From Liolophura sinensis (lineage: Eukaryota; Mollusca; Polyplacophora; Chitonida; Chitonidae): a DNA stretch of 64,000 nucleotides. The position numbers and the translations under genes are program-made. The stretch is from assembly GCF_032854445.1 (NCBI RefSeq), contig NC_088306.1:30663764-30727763 (forward strand). Direction: 5' to 3'. Positions 11,646 through 22,915 of this stretch are shown here, one piece after another. The notes below the pieces were generated by a model that saw only the letters and a list, made by a program, of their open reading frames with translations, was not told where the DNA came from and did not search any database. Within the stretch, counting starts at the first letter, position 1, and each line of letters begins with the position of its first letter.

Positions 11646-12225
11646 CTTTAAGACTGAAACAGTGAATGTTTGCTATGGTTTAAGTGCCACTATCCAATAA
11701 GACCCAAAACTGGCAAATCAGCGCATGCAGTGTCGTTAAATTTTACATGATTTATTCTGTGAATAGGTATTCCAGGTCGCCTAAAATGAATATGAATGTA
11801 TTCTGTAACTGTACAGCCTTATTCGTGCAAATGTTTTTAAAATTCTGTAAACTGTGATGTACAAATTTTTGACCGAGTATATTTTGGACAATGGCGATAC
11901 TGTATATCGCCTATGACGTCACCCTGACTATTTTCTGAAACAAGTATTTAATATCAGATTCACTTTCTCATCATTGGTGGCATACAGTAAAATATAAAAG
12001 GTTACAGCACTGAGGGTAAACTCGTACGTGATGACGCGTATGAAATTCGTCTTCTTGTCAATTTAACTCATTTAGGCTTTATTATAAACGACTGTTTCTT
12101 GTACCTGACAAATCCTCATGATTTGCGTGTAATCTAGAATTTCCTAATCATTATTTTGCCATTGAGATATTTTTCTTTCAGATAAATACATGAATTTGGT
12201 GCGGTGACAAAGACTGGAATCCAAG
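11646..12225. other. Spacer and probable 5' UTR of the choline transporter
   Basis: A polypyrimidine tract ending TTTCTTTCAG at about 12172-12181 looks like a splice acceptor, suggesting that 12182-12225 is the end of the 5' UTR and that a non-coding exon lies upstream. A fragment of the dispersed repeat occurs at 12040-12090. No TATA box near a start site was identified. Confidence 0.4.
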
Positions 12226-15200
12226 ATGGCGGTGGACATTGCCGGATTGATATCAGTTATTGTGTTCTACGTCATCATTTTGGCGGTTGGAATCTGGGCG
12301 GGGCGCAAGACGGCCAGAAGCAAAGAGAGTGATGATATATTTCTGGCCAGCCGCAATTTAGGAGGAATGGTCTCATTCTTCACTTTAGCCGGTAAATATG
12401 GTTATTTCTCTAGGCCCGCTTGCACGATACGTATACGTAGTTACTATGGCAAGTGGGACTGAAGACTTTACGTCGACTTTGAAGTCACGTCACGCTTCGT
12501 GCAAAGACACGGTATATTTACATATTTGATCAATGTGTAACTTTGCACCAAAGAATGTGTCACTTATGTTATTGGCATGGATCGCATATACGGAGTGAAA
12601 TGCCACCCCACCTGGCCAGGCACATGATAAACCTCATGTAAAGTTGCAGCCATTCAGTCGGAGACTGGGCTCGAACGCGGGATTTCATTCATCCGCCCAG
12701 AAGGCTGTGTCATCGACAGCTTAGGGCTTTCGTACAACAGTGTGGTACATAGTAAATGGCTGTGATATACGCCAGAAAAATATGATGATGGAAACTATAT
12801 GTATAAGCAGTCCTTGTCACCAGTACTCCCCCAACATGGAGGTGTGATTCATGCATCAAACTACTTCTCACGCTGTGTTGGTAGAATACTCAAAATTAAC
12901 GACATGAAATGACGTCACCTTAGTTATTTCGGAAGACATTGGCAACATTCCTATATTACCAATGTCATTTTCGCTTTTTTGGCGTTTTAATCAACTTATT
13001 GACCGTTGTCGAAGACCTCTTGTCTTCCACCAATATGGTGTACATATCTCATCTTGGAAAGTTCCTCAAAACCTTGCCAGAGGTCAGTGGTTTTCTCCGT
13101 TCACGTTGGTTTCCTCCACACCTAACTAACCGCCGTGGGATAAGTGACACATTCTTGAACATGGGAAAAATAACAGCCAGTCAGTCAGTCAGTCAGTCAG
13201 TCAGTCAGTCAATCAATCAATCGAATGGTTAGAACGAATGTTTAACAAAAGTGTTTCAGCGTGCGTAAGGTTTAGAATTGCTAATCTTTCGTCGGGTGCT
13301 TCTTCGATGTCTATGCAGTTTCAGGAGATATAAAGGCGAAGTATATCAGACAGCGTTCCAAAGAACTAAGTTAGCAAAATTGATTGTAACTACTGCACAA
13401 GGCGAAGATATATGTTACCATCCAATTTACAATAACCATAGCCAACGACTGCTTTGCTGGACGGTTTCCTCAAAGGTTAGTAATCAGTCTTTTGTATCTG
13501 AATGAGACGGCAGTCTTGGTGTCTTCAGAATGGCGTTCCAGCGAGGCAGCATTAGAACCTTTTCAGCACAGAGACCGTTCTGCTAATATAGAAGAAGACA
13601 TGGTCATAACATTGACGTGTTCATGTTGAAAATAATATTTAACCCCGGACAAACAAATGATATGTAACCCCGGACAAACAAATGATATGAAACCTCAGGC
13701 AAACCAATGATATGTATCTCCAGGAAAACAAATCCTATTTAGCCCCAGGCAAACAAATTCTATTTAACCCCAGACAAACAAATGATATTTAACACCAGGC
13801 AAACAAATGATATTTAACCCCAGACAAACAAATGATATTTAACCCCAGGCAAACAAATGATATGAAACCTCAGGCAAACCAATGATATGTATCTCCAGAC
13901 AAACAAATCCTATTTAACCCCAGGCAAACAAATTCTATTTAACCCCAGACAAACAAGCGATATTTAACTCCAGGCAAACAAATGATATTTAACCCCAGAC
14001 AAACAAATGATATTTAACCCCAGGGGAACAAATGATATATAACTCCAGGCAAACAAATCCTATTTAACCCCAGGCAAACAAATCATATGTATCTCCAGGC
14101 AAACAAATGATATTTAACTCCAGACAAACAAGTGATATTTAACCCCAGGCAAACAAATGATATGTAACTCTAGGCAAACAAATGATATGTAACCCCAGGC
14201 AAACAAATGATATGTAACTCCAGGCAAACAAATGACATGTAACTCCAGGCAAACAAATGATATGTAATTCCAGGCAAACAAATGATACGTAACTGCAGGC
14301 AAACAAATGATATGTAACTCCAGGCAAACAAATGATATGTAACCCCAGGCAAACAAATGATCTTTAACCCCAGGTAAACAAGTGATATTTAACTCCAGGT
14401 AAACAAGTTATATTTAACTCCAGGCAAGCAAATGATATTTAACCCTAGGCAAACAAATGATATTTAACCCCAGGCGAACAAATGACATTTAACTCAAGGC
14501 AAACAAATAATGTTTAAGCCCCGGCAAACGAATGATATGAAACCTCAGGCAAACAAATGATATTTAACTCCAGGCAAACAAATGATATGTAACCCCAAGC
14601 AAACAAATGATATGTAACCCCAGGCAAACAAATGATATTTAACCACATGCAAACAAATGATATTTAACTCCAGGCAAACAAATGATATGTAACTCCAGGC
14701 AAACAAATGATACGTAACTCCAGGTAAACAAATGATATGTAACTCCAGGCAAACAAATGATACGTAACTCCAGGTAAACAAGTGATATGTAACTCCAGGC
14801 AAACAAATGATATTTAACCCCAGGCAAACAAACAAAGCTAAGATGCTTTCTGTTTGGTTTCCATTATAATTCCCTTTCGTAATTTCGACATATTTCGTTG
14901 ACTGAACTGTTTCAGCTACCATGGTGGGAGGAGGATATATTAACGGAAGTGCCGAAATGATGTACAGTCGGGGCTTTCTATGGACTCAAGCTCCCATTGG
15001 CTATAATTGTGCATTGTGCATAGGTAATAATGACACACACAATCAGTAAATATTACCAGTCATGGAAAACTGGTTTTAAGCCTAAGAAAACATTAAAATG
15101 AAATAAGTATCAGATGAAAGACCACTAAACACTGTCCAGGAAAATAGTTGCAGCTTTTTTTACAATTAACTTGTAAAAAACCCAGTAAAATACATTTGAG

Positions 15201-18200
15201 TATTTTATTATATGATGGGCCTTTCTGACCACAAAAAGACTAATGACATCACATAAGGTGTTTTAACACTCATTAGAATGCTATATTTCATCATTCAAAA
15301 TGTACATAGAGATCTATGAATGTACTGCCTGATTTGACCTTGAAACGAATTATTTCAAACAAAAAGTATAGATGTGACGTAACTGATACCTTCTGGGTCA
15401 CAACGGACACAGGCCTACTACATTTTACAGAGGTCTTTGCCTTTAACATTATATCTCGATAAATTTGACAAACACCTCTTAGTAAAATTTAATTCAACCT
15501 GATGAAATACCTAAAATTATTTAACACAACCATTTCTGGAGCTTTTAATAATATGGTTTTCTGTAAATTATTACAGTACAAATGAAGAACATTTACCGCA
15601 GAAAGCAAATCTGTCAAAATGGTGCACTCTTCTGCTCTCAGCTTCAGGACATCACAATTTCTGTATAGCCGTGCCCGTTAAGCAAAGAGGAAGTTCATGA
15701 AAAGTGTAGCGTAAACACATAGAATGGGTGTACCTTTATACAACTTGTATTGAACTGGATTATGGCGGAAATTGTCCTCACTGATATTACCATTTGCAGC
15801 AGTCTCTTCGGAAACACACGAGAAAACGTACAATCCTTTGTTTTGCAGCCGGGCTGGTTTTTGCCCCGAAGGTTCGACAAGGAAATTACATCACCATATT
15901 TGACCCATTCCAGAACAAATATGGCAACCGCTTGGGGTCGCTGCTGTTTGTACCCCAGCTATTAGGGGACTTATTCTGGAGTGCCTCCATACTGTCGGCT
16001 TTAGGTAAGTTTGGAGACTTCAGAGGTCAGGTAATAAATTATCATTTATCCCAAATCTTTAGTTCTCTTTTAGCAGCGAGTCGATAATCACAGGACTTAT
16101 TTCCTAAAAACCTAAAACAATAGTTTCCGTAGAAATGTGTAAGAAGTAACATATCAATAGTAAATAAAGGTGGTAAGGTGTAAGAGAGAAAAAGTCATCA
16201 GGTTTCTGTGACACGTACTTTGTCTCGTCCTCAGGAGCATCCCTGTCCATAATTCTCGGTATCGATGGCACAATCACCATCATTGTTTCCGCGTGCGTTG
16301 CCATTGGTTACACCTTCTTTGGGGGTCTATATTCTGTGGCCTTCACTGACGTCATACAGATGATTTGCATATTTGCAGGTTTGGTAAGATTTGTTTTACG
16401 TCTACGCGTGTTTTATTGCTTGTAACTTCAAGGAAGCTTAGTTGAACTCCGTAGTTCTTGTATTATTACTCGTCTACCTCGTTATCAAAAACAAAACGGG
16501 CATGTTTTATGGATTAAAAATTCTGGTTTACTCGCTCTTTCCGTTCCAGAAAGGTGGTAATGGCAATATAAGCATGGAAGCCTTGTGAATCTACAAACCC
16601 AAAGCAGATATTCGCAGATACCATGTAATGTTACTGTGACAAATTACAGATATAATTGAAAGCAATTTATCTGTTGGCATTAACTTGTAGCGCCCTAAAA
16701 TATAATCCAGTAATTACAGAAAATGTATGAAAGAGAACCAGTAGATTTCTTCGGCCAAAGGCATACTATAGTATCAAAACAGATTACATTTTATATTTTG
16801 GATTGAGTCAGGCTGTTTATAAGGTACTTGCCGAAGGTCAGTGGTTTACTCCGGACTCAGATTTGTTTCACCCATAAAACTGATCACCATCGTATGTCAG
16901 ACAAGTAAATAAATATAGTCTGCATTTACCCTCCGGCCCGTTTATTATGTGGTCATCCCATTTATCTTTATGTCCAGTTCGTAGCATTTCCCTTCGCATT
17001 AACAAACGAAGCCGTGGACTTGTCCAAGCTGTCTGACGGAGTATGGCAGGGATCCATTCAAACACGGGAGGTTGGCGTCTACGTCGACAGTTATCTCCTT
17101 TTGATCATGGGTGGGATACCCTGGCAGGTGATTGGTTTTGTTTAAAAGGTCTCTTCTAAATTACCTCCCTTATTACACGACGGCGACTGTGACGTAACAC
17201 GAGATAAGTTTTTGAGGCGTGAAACTACGAGAAGAGGGACAAGGCCTATTACAGCATAAGATATGTGGGTCACAATAATGACAAATATTTTCTAGAAAAC
17301 AGTGTAATAAGACATGGTATCAAAATTTAAGAGTCGAAAAAAGTCGAGAGATCATGAACGTTTTCAGTTCAAGAGTTCGCCGAAGTTGTCTGTTGTATTT
17401 AATTAGGGCCGGTATTTTGAAATTACCTTCGAATGGATTAAAAACTACAGAACGTTTTTCTTGGGTTTTCCAAATACGTGTAAAGCTAGGTCATCATCTG
17501 GCTAATGTCGCTTGTACTAAGAAACTTGCCCCCAGTCATTTTCTGAGATCCCACCTAACCACATCTTACACCTAATAACACAACTGTTAACGGAAGAGTG
17601 GCCTCAAGGGAGGTAATTCGGTGCAGCCCTTTTGACTGATGAATTTGTAAAAATAACTGATCAATAATACAATAATAAATGTATGAGGATAAAATATATG
17701 TCAATAAAAGACAATCAATAAACAATATCGAACATGTTTCATGTATACTCCTTTTGTCAATTTCTAATGTGCATAGTTATGTCTTGTCTAGAAAATATGG
17801 AAAACGTGAAACCCAGTAAACAGCATCTAATATCTATCACTGTGGCTACAGTTAAAGACTCTCCTATATGATGTCTCCATTAGGTGTATTACCAGCGGGC
17901 GTTAGCTTGTCGGACCAGTAATATTGCTCGTTGGGCATCCGTGGCTGGGGGAGTAGCAGCTGCTGTACAGGCCATTCCACCCATGGCCTTGGGCGCTGCT
18001 GTTGCTGCCGCAAGTATGGTCACAATAATACTTAGTGTTCGATTTATTCCGTTAACTCTGGAATCAAATTAATTGCATTGATTGGTGAATTCAATTTATT
18101 GATAAGAATGTCCTTCATTGCTCAAGTAATGTATCTTGAAGGAGGTGGGGGAGAAGAAAGAATAAACGTGGCTCTGGTTGCCTGTGTAAGTTCAAACAAA

Positions 18201-19577
18201 GGTGTATTAAATACCTCACATGTCACATGTTACATCCAGAAATACCACTCCTAATATCAGAGCCTTGTTCTCTTGAACTTTCGTCGAATGGAATGTGTAG
18301 TTCTTCGGGATATTTGACTCGCGTGGATACTCTTTTCTAACAATTTGGATATTGGGGTCTTAAAACTACACACTAGAACATTTATTTTGTTTTTACGTCA
18401 TACTTTTCATACTTTCTTTGTGGCGAGGTGATTTTTGAGATAATACAGTTGGAAGAGATCAACCGCAGCTTTGAGTCTTGTATTTCAGATTGGAACATGA
18501 CCGCCTACAACACCAGTACTCCTCTGTCCCCGGAACAAACAAGCCTCGTCGTACCCTTGGCTCTGCAGTACCTCTGTCCCAAAGTCGTCTCTATCATCGG
18601 ACTAGGGGCTGTATCGGCGGCTGTCATGTCATCGGCAGACTCCTGCGTTCTCTCCACGGCCTCGGTTCTAACTCACAACATCTATGCCAACATTATCCGC
18701 CCTAGGGTAGGAGAGTAAATAATCTAACCAAAGTCACATCCATGCAGTGGATTGTTGCACACTAGGTGTACAGTAATAAGAAATACTTCACCATGGAGAG
18801 TAAAACCAGAGGGGCTGCGACAGCGTATTAATTGCCAAATGGTCACACGTAAGCGGTTTAAATACTCAAATCAGTTCAGGCCATCAACCGCGATAAAATA
18901 ATATTCAAAAAGCTCAACTGATGAAATCAACAGTCATATATATATAAACTCGAATATTGGGTATGTAAAATATCAAAATCTTGCGCAATATTCAATATAC
19001 TGAAAACCTATTCCAAGATTTCTTTTAACCCTATTTTCAGGCGTCTCACAGAGAGAAAATCTGGGTCATGCGGATTTCCATTCTCGTCAGCGGAGCATTA
19101 GGAACCATAGTCGCCATTTCCGTGAGCAGCATTTACGGCTTGTTTTTCCTCTGCTCCGACTTAATGTACGTCATCAACTTTCCGCAGCTCGTGTGTGTCT
19201 TGTGGATATCGTTCTCTAACACCTACGGCTACCTTGTTGGGTTTATCGTTGGCCTTGGCTTACGCATTTCGGCAGGGGAGCCCTTGCTAGGGTTACCTGC
19301 CTTGCTTTTATTTCCCGGATATGACGAAGAGCTTGGTCAGTTATTTCCCTTCCGATCATTCACCATGGTAACGGGACTGTTGTCGACGATCATGGTGTCT
19401 TACGTGACGAACCAGTTGTTTCTAAGGAAGATTCTCCCCAAACGGCTCGATTTCTTACGTTGTGTGACAAGCATGGAGGTCACAGTTGACAAGGCAGACA
19501 TTCACGACGCACAGACGAAAGGAGAGGCCATACCATTATCGGAAAACCAAAAGTCTGACTTAGCAGAGGATTCATAG
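12226..19577 (+). CDS. SLC5A7: High-affinity choline transporter (SLC5A7/CHT1-like), 8 exons
   Basis: Sodium-coupled plasma-membrane choline uptake, the supply step for acetylcholine synthesis. Coding exons are 12226-12391, 14916-15023, 15849-16004, 16235-16383, 16978-17127, 17884-18013, 18489-18706 and 19041-19577. All have AG/GT borders and consistent phases, giving 537 aa (human CHT1 is 580). Family landmarks in order: N-terminal membrane helix with [28 protein letters not shown] (exon 2); [19 protein letters not shown] (exon 3); [13 protein letters not shown] (exon 4); [16 protein letters not shown] (exons 5-6); [28 protein letters not shown] (exon 7); KIWVMRI; NTYG and PGYDEE (exon 8). 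The start fits the family N-terminus and has a good ATG context. The C-terminal tail is shorter than in vertebrates. Where human CHT1 has Thr-Trp-Val-Gly-Gly-Gly this protein has Thr-Met-Val-Gly-Gly-Gly, so it may be a paralogue within the CHT-like group. Intron 1 contains a 25-bp minisatellite. Confidence 0.93.
12640..12745 (-). mobile_element. tRNA-like SINE remnant (in intron 1)
   Basis: On the minus strand there is a B-box-like GCGTTCGAGCCC and a tRNA-like spacing to an upstream degenerate A box. It lies in intron 1 of the choline transporter. I cannot assign the family. Confidence 0.3.
13005..13175 (+). mobile_element. SINE variant with alternative 5' part
   Basis: The block GAAGACCTCTTGTCTTCCACCAATATGGTG...AAGTTCCTCAAAACCTTGCCAGAGGTCAGTGG recurs (diverged) at 44505, 56470 and 58440, with shorter pieces at 16815 and 40430. 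Its end (CCGCCGTGGGATAAGTGACACATTCTTGAACATGG) is a diverged form of the 3' tail of the 58698 SINE, so the two probably share a tail domain. Confidence 0.6.
13176..13222. repeat. (CAGT)n/(CAAT)n microsatellite
   Basis: Runs of CAGT followed by CAAT, placed exactly at the 3' end of the SINE variant, as expected if the SINE tail seeded it. Confidence 0.95.
13636..14832. repeat. 25-bp minisatellite in intron 1 of the choline transporter
   Basis: About 48 copies of a 25-bp unit of the form CAGGCAAACAAATGATATTTAACCC, with T/G and C/T variants alternating along the array. Because 25 is not a multiple of three, three minus-strand frames each stay open for 60-125 codons ([11 protein letters not shown]). 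These are repeat artefacts. The array ends about 80 bp before exon 2 of the transporter gene. Confidence 0.95.
18790..18900 (+). repeat. Dispersed-repeat fragment (in intron 7)
   Basis: Starts with GAGAGTAAAACCAGAGGGGCTGCGACAG, a single copy of the unit that is tandemly amplified at 19735-20150, followed by ATTGCCAAATGGTCACACGTAAGCGG. This shows that the amplified unit and the dispersed repeat belong together. Confidence 0.55.
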
Positions 19578-19734
19578 GCTGGCCTTTCTCCGCTCTGGAA
19601 CACTATACTGTGCCTTCTCCTTGGACAAAATACAAAACCTCAAAGTCAGATGCAATAATTGTCCAGTGTGCCAATCTGACGCAGTACATAAATCGGAATA
19701 TAAATACAGACGTACAGCAGTGTGGGTAAGACCA
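19578..19734. other. 3' flank of the choline transporter
   Basis: Probable 3' UTR start. No canonical AATAAA was found close to the stop codon. Confidence 0.35.
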
Positions 19735-20150
19735 GAGCAGTCAAACAGCAGAGATAGTAACACCAGAGCTGCGACGACAGTGTGACAGACGTACACCAGA
19801 GTGAGTAAGACAAAAGCAGCGACAACAGTGTGACCGACAGAGTAAGACCAAATCGGCGACGACAGTGCGACAGAGGTACAGCAGAGAGAAGTAAGACCAA
19901 AGCGGCAACGACAGTGTGAGAGACGTACAGCCAGAGGCCAGAGGAGCGACGACAGTGTGACAGACGTACAGCAGAGAGAGTAAGACCAGAGCAGCGACGA
20001 CAGTTTGACAGACGTACAGCAGAGAGAATTAAGACCAGAGCAGTGACGGCAGTGTGACAGACGTACAGCAGAGAGAGAGAGTAAGACAAGAGCAGCGACG
20101 ACAGTGTGACAACGTACAGCAGAGAGAGTAAGACCAGAGGAGCGACGGCA
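19735..20150. repeat. ~48-bp minisatellite seeded in a dispersed repeat
   Basis: Eight to nine diverged units, each containing GACGACAGTGTGACAGACGTACAG, then CAGAGAGAGTAAGACCAGAGC. The last unit runs directly into the dispersed repeat at 20150-20330. The minus-strand frames over it are repeat-derived. Confidence 0.85.
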
Positions 20151-20330
20151 ATATAACAGCTTGCAAATGGTCAGACGTATTCAATGAAATACGGCCTCTT
20201 GTTAATTTACCTCATTCAGGGTTTTATTCTAACTGTTCATGTAAATGCATAAATAGTAGCAATTTAGACGCCCCCAAGCACTATAGCTTAAGCCGAATTT
20301 GGTGAAAATATATATGCAGTGATCTGATTG
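20150..20330 (+). repeat. Dispersed repeat, second copy
   Basis: Matches 9890-10080 and 33940-34130: TTGCAAATGGTCAGACG, GGCCTCTTGTTAATTTACCTC, GTTCATGTAAATGCATAA, CACTATAGCTTAAGC, GCAGTGATCTGAT. Confidence 0.65.
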
Positions 20331-20689
20331 CAATAGCCTAGTCTAGTCTGGCCCAGAATTACTCAAGGTGCTGTGTGATCATACCATCACAGTAAAACCA
20401 AATGCCAAAGGAAAAGGAAATCAGTGAAATATGGTTTCATCCAAACTTGGTTGAAAGTACTTGTAATCACACAGCCTGGAAAGACTCCTAGATCTGTTAT
20501 TCTGTAACTACAGTTTATTATTCCAAAATACCTTGTATTTTTGTATTTTCAAACACGCAAATTTACGGCATTTAATTTCCACATGATAATTTTGAAAATG
20601 AACAAAACACAGGTCACAGAATAACATTAGCTGGAATTCTTTAAGCTGTTACAGAGTATCACAGAACGTACATTACCGGATCCTCTTAA

Positions 20690-21125
20690 TCTGATGTCAT
20701 CATAGAATGTGCATTACCGGATGCTTTAAATATGATGCTATGACATCATGAGCATTACAGGATTTTGTAAGTGGGACGTCATCACATAATGCATATTGCC
20801 GGATCCTCTAAGTGTGACGCTATCGTAAAATGCGCATTACTGGGTCTTTTGTGTGACGTCATCGCGGGATGTGCATAACCGGATCAACTAAGTGTGACGT
20901 GCCATAACACAATTTCCCTATCGGAGTCCTCTAACTTTGACGTCATCAAAGAACGTGCCTAACGGAGCCCTCTGAGTGTGACGTCATCACAGAATATGCC
21001 TTATGGAGTCCCCTATGTGTACACTCATCACAGAATGTGCCTCACGGAATCCTCTAAGTGTGACGCAACATAATATGTGTCACCACATAATGTGCATTAC
21101 GGGGGTGTGACGTCATCATGCATTA
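20690..21125. repeat. Degenerate tandem repeat rich in CRE-like TGACGTCA
   Basis: About nine diverged units of the type GTGTGACGTCATCACAGAATGTGCATTACCGGATCCTCTAA, with unit lengths varying. Perfect TGACGTCA octamers, the CREB/ATF consensus palindrome, are at 20854-20861, 20938-20945, 20979-20986 and 21108-21115, with near matches at 20775 and elsewhere. It lies about 380 bp upstream of the plus-strand secreted-protein exon at 21507. Regulatory function is unproven. Confidence 0.6.
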
Positions 21126-21149
21126 CCCGATTTCAGCATGAGATCTTTA

Positions 21150-21500
21150 CATATACGTAGCATGAAAACTTTACATATTAACGGGAAAGACGTAATCGTC
21201 CGTTACTTTTGAATCACAATCTGATCGGTTAGGGTCTGTAACGCTCGTCATTTTCAAACTGTATCTAATACCGCTTAACCTGGGGCAAGGGGCCGTAAAG
21301 GTAGCCATGCTAATTACATCAGCACGATGCCTTTATGAACAGTTGCAATTAAAGCGCGACTGAGATACTTGTTTAATTGTTATTTGACATGGAACTCATT
21401 CACGGACTACGAATTTGAACTTTGATATGGAATTCATGTCTGGAATATTCATTGTCTGCCCGGCATCATTAAAAACTGATGATCGCTTCTCTCTTGTGTG
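21150..21500 (+). repeat. 5' flank shared with 5896-6220 (inverted)
   Basis: Counterpart of the segment described at 5896-6220, in opposite orientation. Similarity continues into the exon that follows. Confidence 0.65.
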
Positions 21501-21506
21501 TTACAG

Positions 21507-21746
21507 GCTTTATTTCTTATTTGTATAATTTCTTACATACCTTTGTCTTTGGGAGTTAGTGTGAAACGTTGTTTTGGAAATGGATCTTGCGATTATCGAC
21601 TTGGAACGCCCTTTACGGACTGTGAATGGTATAGGAATGTCGGACTTGACGCTTATATCATTAACTTTTGTTCACGAAATCCCCCCTTTCATTATCTTTC
21701 TGTCCTTCATGTGTGGTATTTCCGTTGTACTAAGAACAGTAGTTGA
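21507..21746 (+). CDS. Possible exon of a small secreted cysteine-containing protein
   Basis: Begins after an intact acceptor (GTGTGTTACAG at 21496-21506). The frame encodes a hydrophobic signal-like stretch (ALFLICIISYIPLSLG), then CFGNGSCDYRLGTPFTD with Cys and Trp-Tyr following, and runs to a stop at 21744-21746. No upstream coding exon with a start codon was identified. After the Asp-Ala-Tyr block the sequence departs abruptly from its inverted sibling at 5649-5895, so one of the two has been rearranged and the C-terminal part here may not be authentic. Four related copies in the window suggest a gene family with much decay. I do not recognise the family. Confidence 0.35.
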   Translation, partial: ALFLICIISYIPLSLGVSVKRCFGNGSCDYRLGTPFTDCEWYRNVGLDAYIINFCSRNPPFHYLSVLHVWYFRCTKNSS

Positions 21747-22609
21747 TGGAACACAAAGCAAAGATACTTATTTTGAAACTTTAGCCTAGCTCATTCGGCA
21801 TATAGCAGTACTTCGAGGTACCAATATCAGGTATGGAGGCCTGACTATTGCCAAACGGTACGTTGATGTCCTCTTGTTTAGGTTATCATATTCAGCTACT
21901 AACAGCTACTAACTAGCTCTCTTGAGATATGTGCTGAGACAATTTAATACTTACAAATGACGTTTATATCATTACACGTAACATGACTATAGACATTCTT
22001 ACGCAATTGATAGCTATATATTGATATGTATACATACACTGGTCAGTCAAGTAGGAGTTATGTCCCCTTTTCCATCAACTTCTGTATCTCTTGCATCGGT
22101 ATGTGGTAAAAATATCAAGAATACAGAAATCCATAAACCGTACGAAAGGGCACTGGCTTATTAATTTATTTATTTACTTATTTATTTAGCTTCTTAGTTT
22201 TTTATCTATTTATTTTTGTTGGTGTTTGAAACTGTAAGCATATTTTACTTATGCGAAGACAGTCAGTAGGTGTAGAGAAAACCGGAGTGCCAGAGGTAAA
22301 CCTCCGACCTTAGGCAAGTTACTGAGGAACTGTTCACGTGTTATGTAACTGTACAGACTTTCGTACACGCAAGTGACGAATGGTTTGTAGAATTCCTGGA
22401 CAGGATCTAGATCCGAAATACCGGTTCTTGACCCACTAATCTGAAATAACCTTTTTTCATAAAAGTTCCGACAGACTGACAGACAAATAAACGCCGGCAA
22501 GAATATAGCCGCCGTGAGGATGGTAATAACTGAATAACTTGACTGTCCACCATGCAGCCTGAACCAGGTAAACATACCTTGTATGCTGAGAGCTGAAGAT
22601 AACCAAATT

Positions 22610-22690
22610 TAGCGGATCACTCGACTCTGATTTGAACCCGGGACTCCTGGTAGCGCAATGTTTTACACTCCCACTGCTCCAAGTGTAATC
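22610..22690 (-). mobile_element. tRNA-like (SINE head) remnant
   Basis: Minus-strand sequence carries a B-box-like GGGTTCAAATC with a plausible A-box region upstream. The flanks do not pair as an acceptor stem, so this is probably a SINE rather than a tRNA gene. Confidence 0.35.
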
Positions 22691-22819
22691 TCAGCATTTC
22701 CTGCTGATGCAAGACGATTCTTTTCCGTACAAAAACGCATCGTTATACGCAAACATCCACACGAGTGTCGTCGATAGCTAATTATCCCCGAGGTCCCTCA
22801 GACAGTGAGAGCTGGAGAA

Positions 22820-22915
22820 TCTACAAATCCCAGGCTCGGCTTTGAACCGGTACCTGGTGTGTCCTAGTGATAGCTATAAGCACTTCTAACCACTAGACAA
22901 AGGCACACCCCCTAC
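22820..22915 (-). mobile_element. tRNA-like (SINE head) remnant
   Basis: Minus-strand GTCTAGTGGTTAGAAG (A-box-like) and CCGGTTCAAAGCC (B-box-like) are about 45 bases apart. No acceptor stem closes the fold. It is likely tRNA-derived repeat DNA. Confidence 0.4.

Noticed and set aside
22610-22915. tRNA genes on the minus strand
   Set aside because: B-box-like and A-box-like motifs are present, but no acceptor or anticodon stems close; tRNA-derived repeat remnants fit better.
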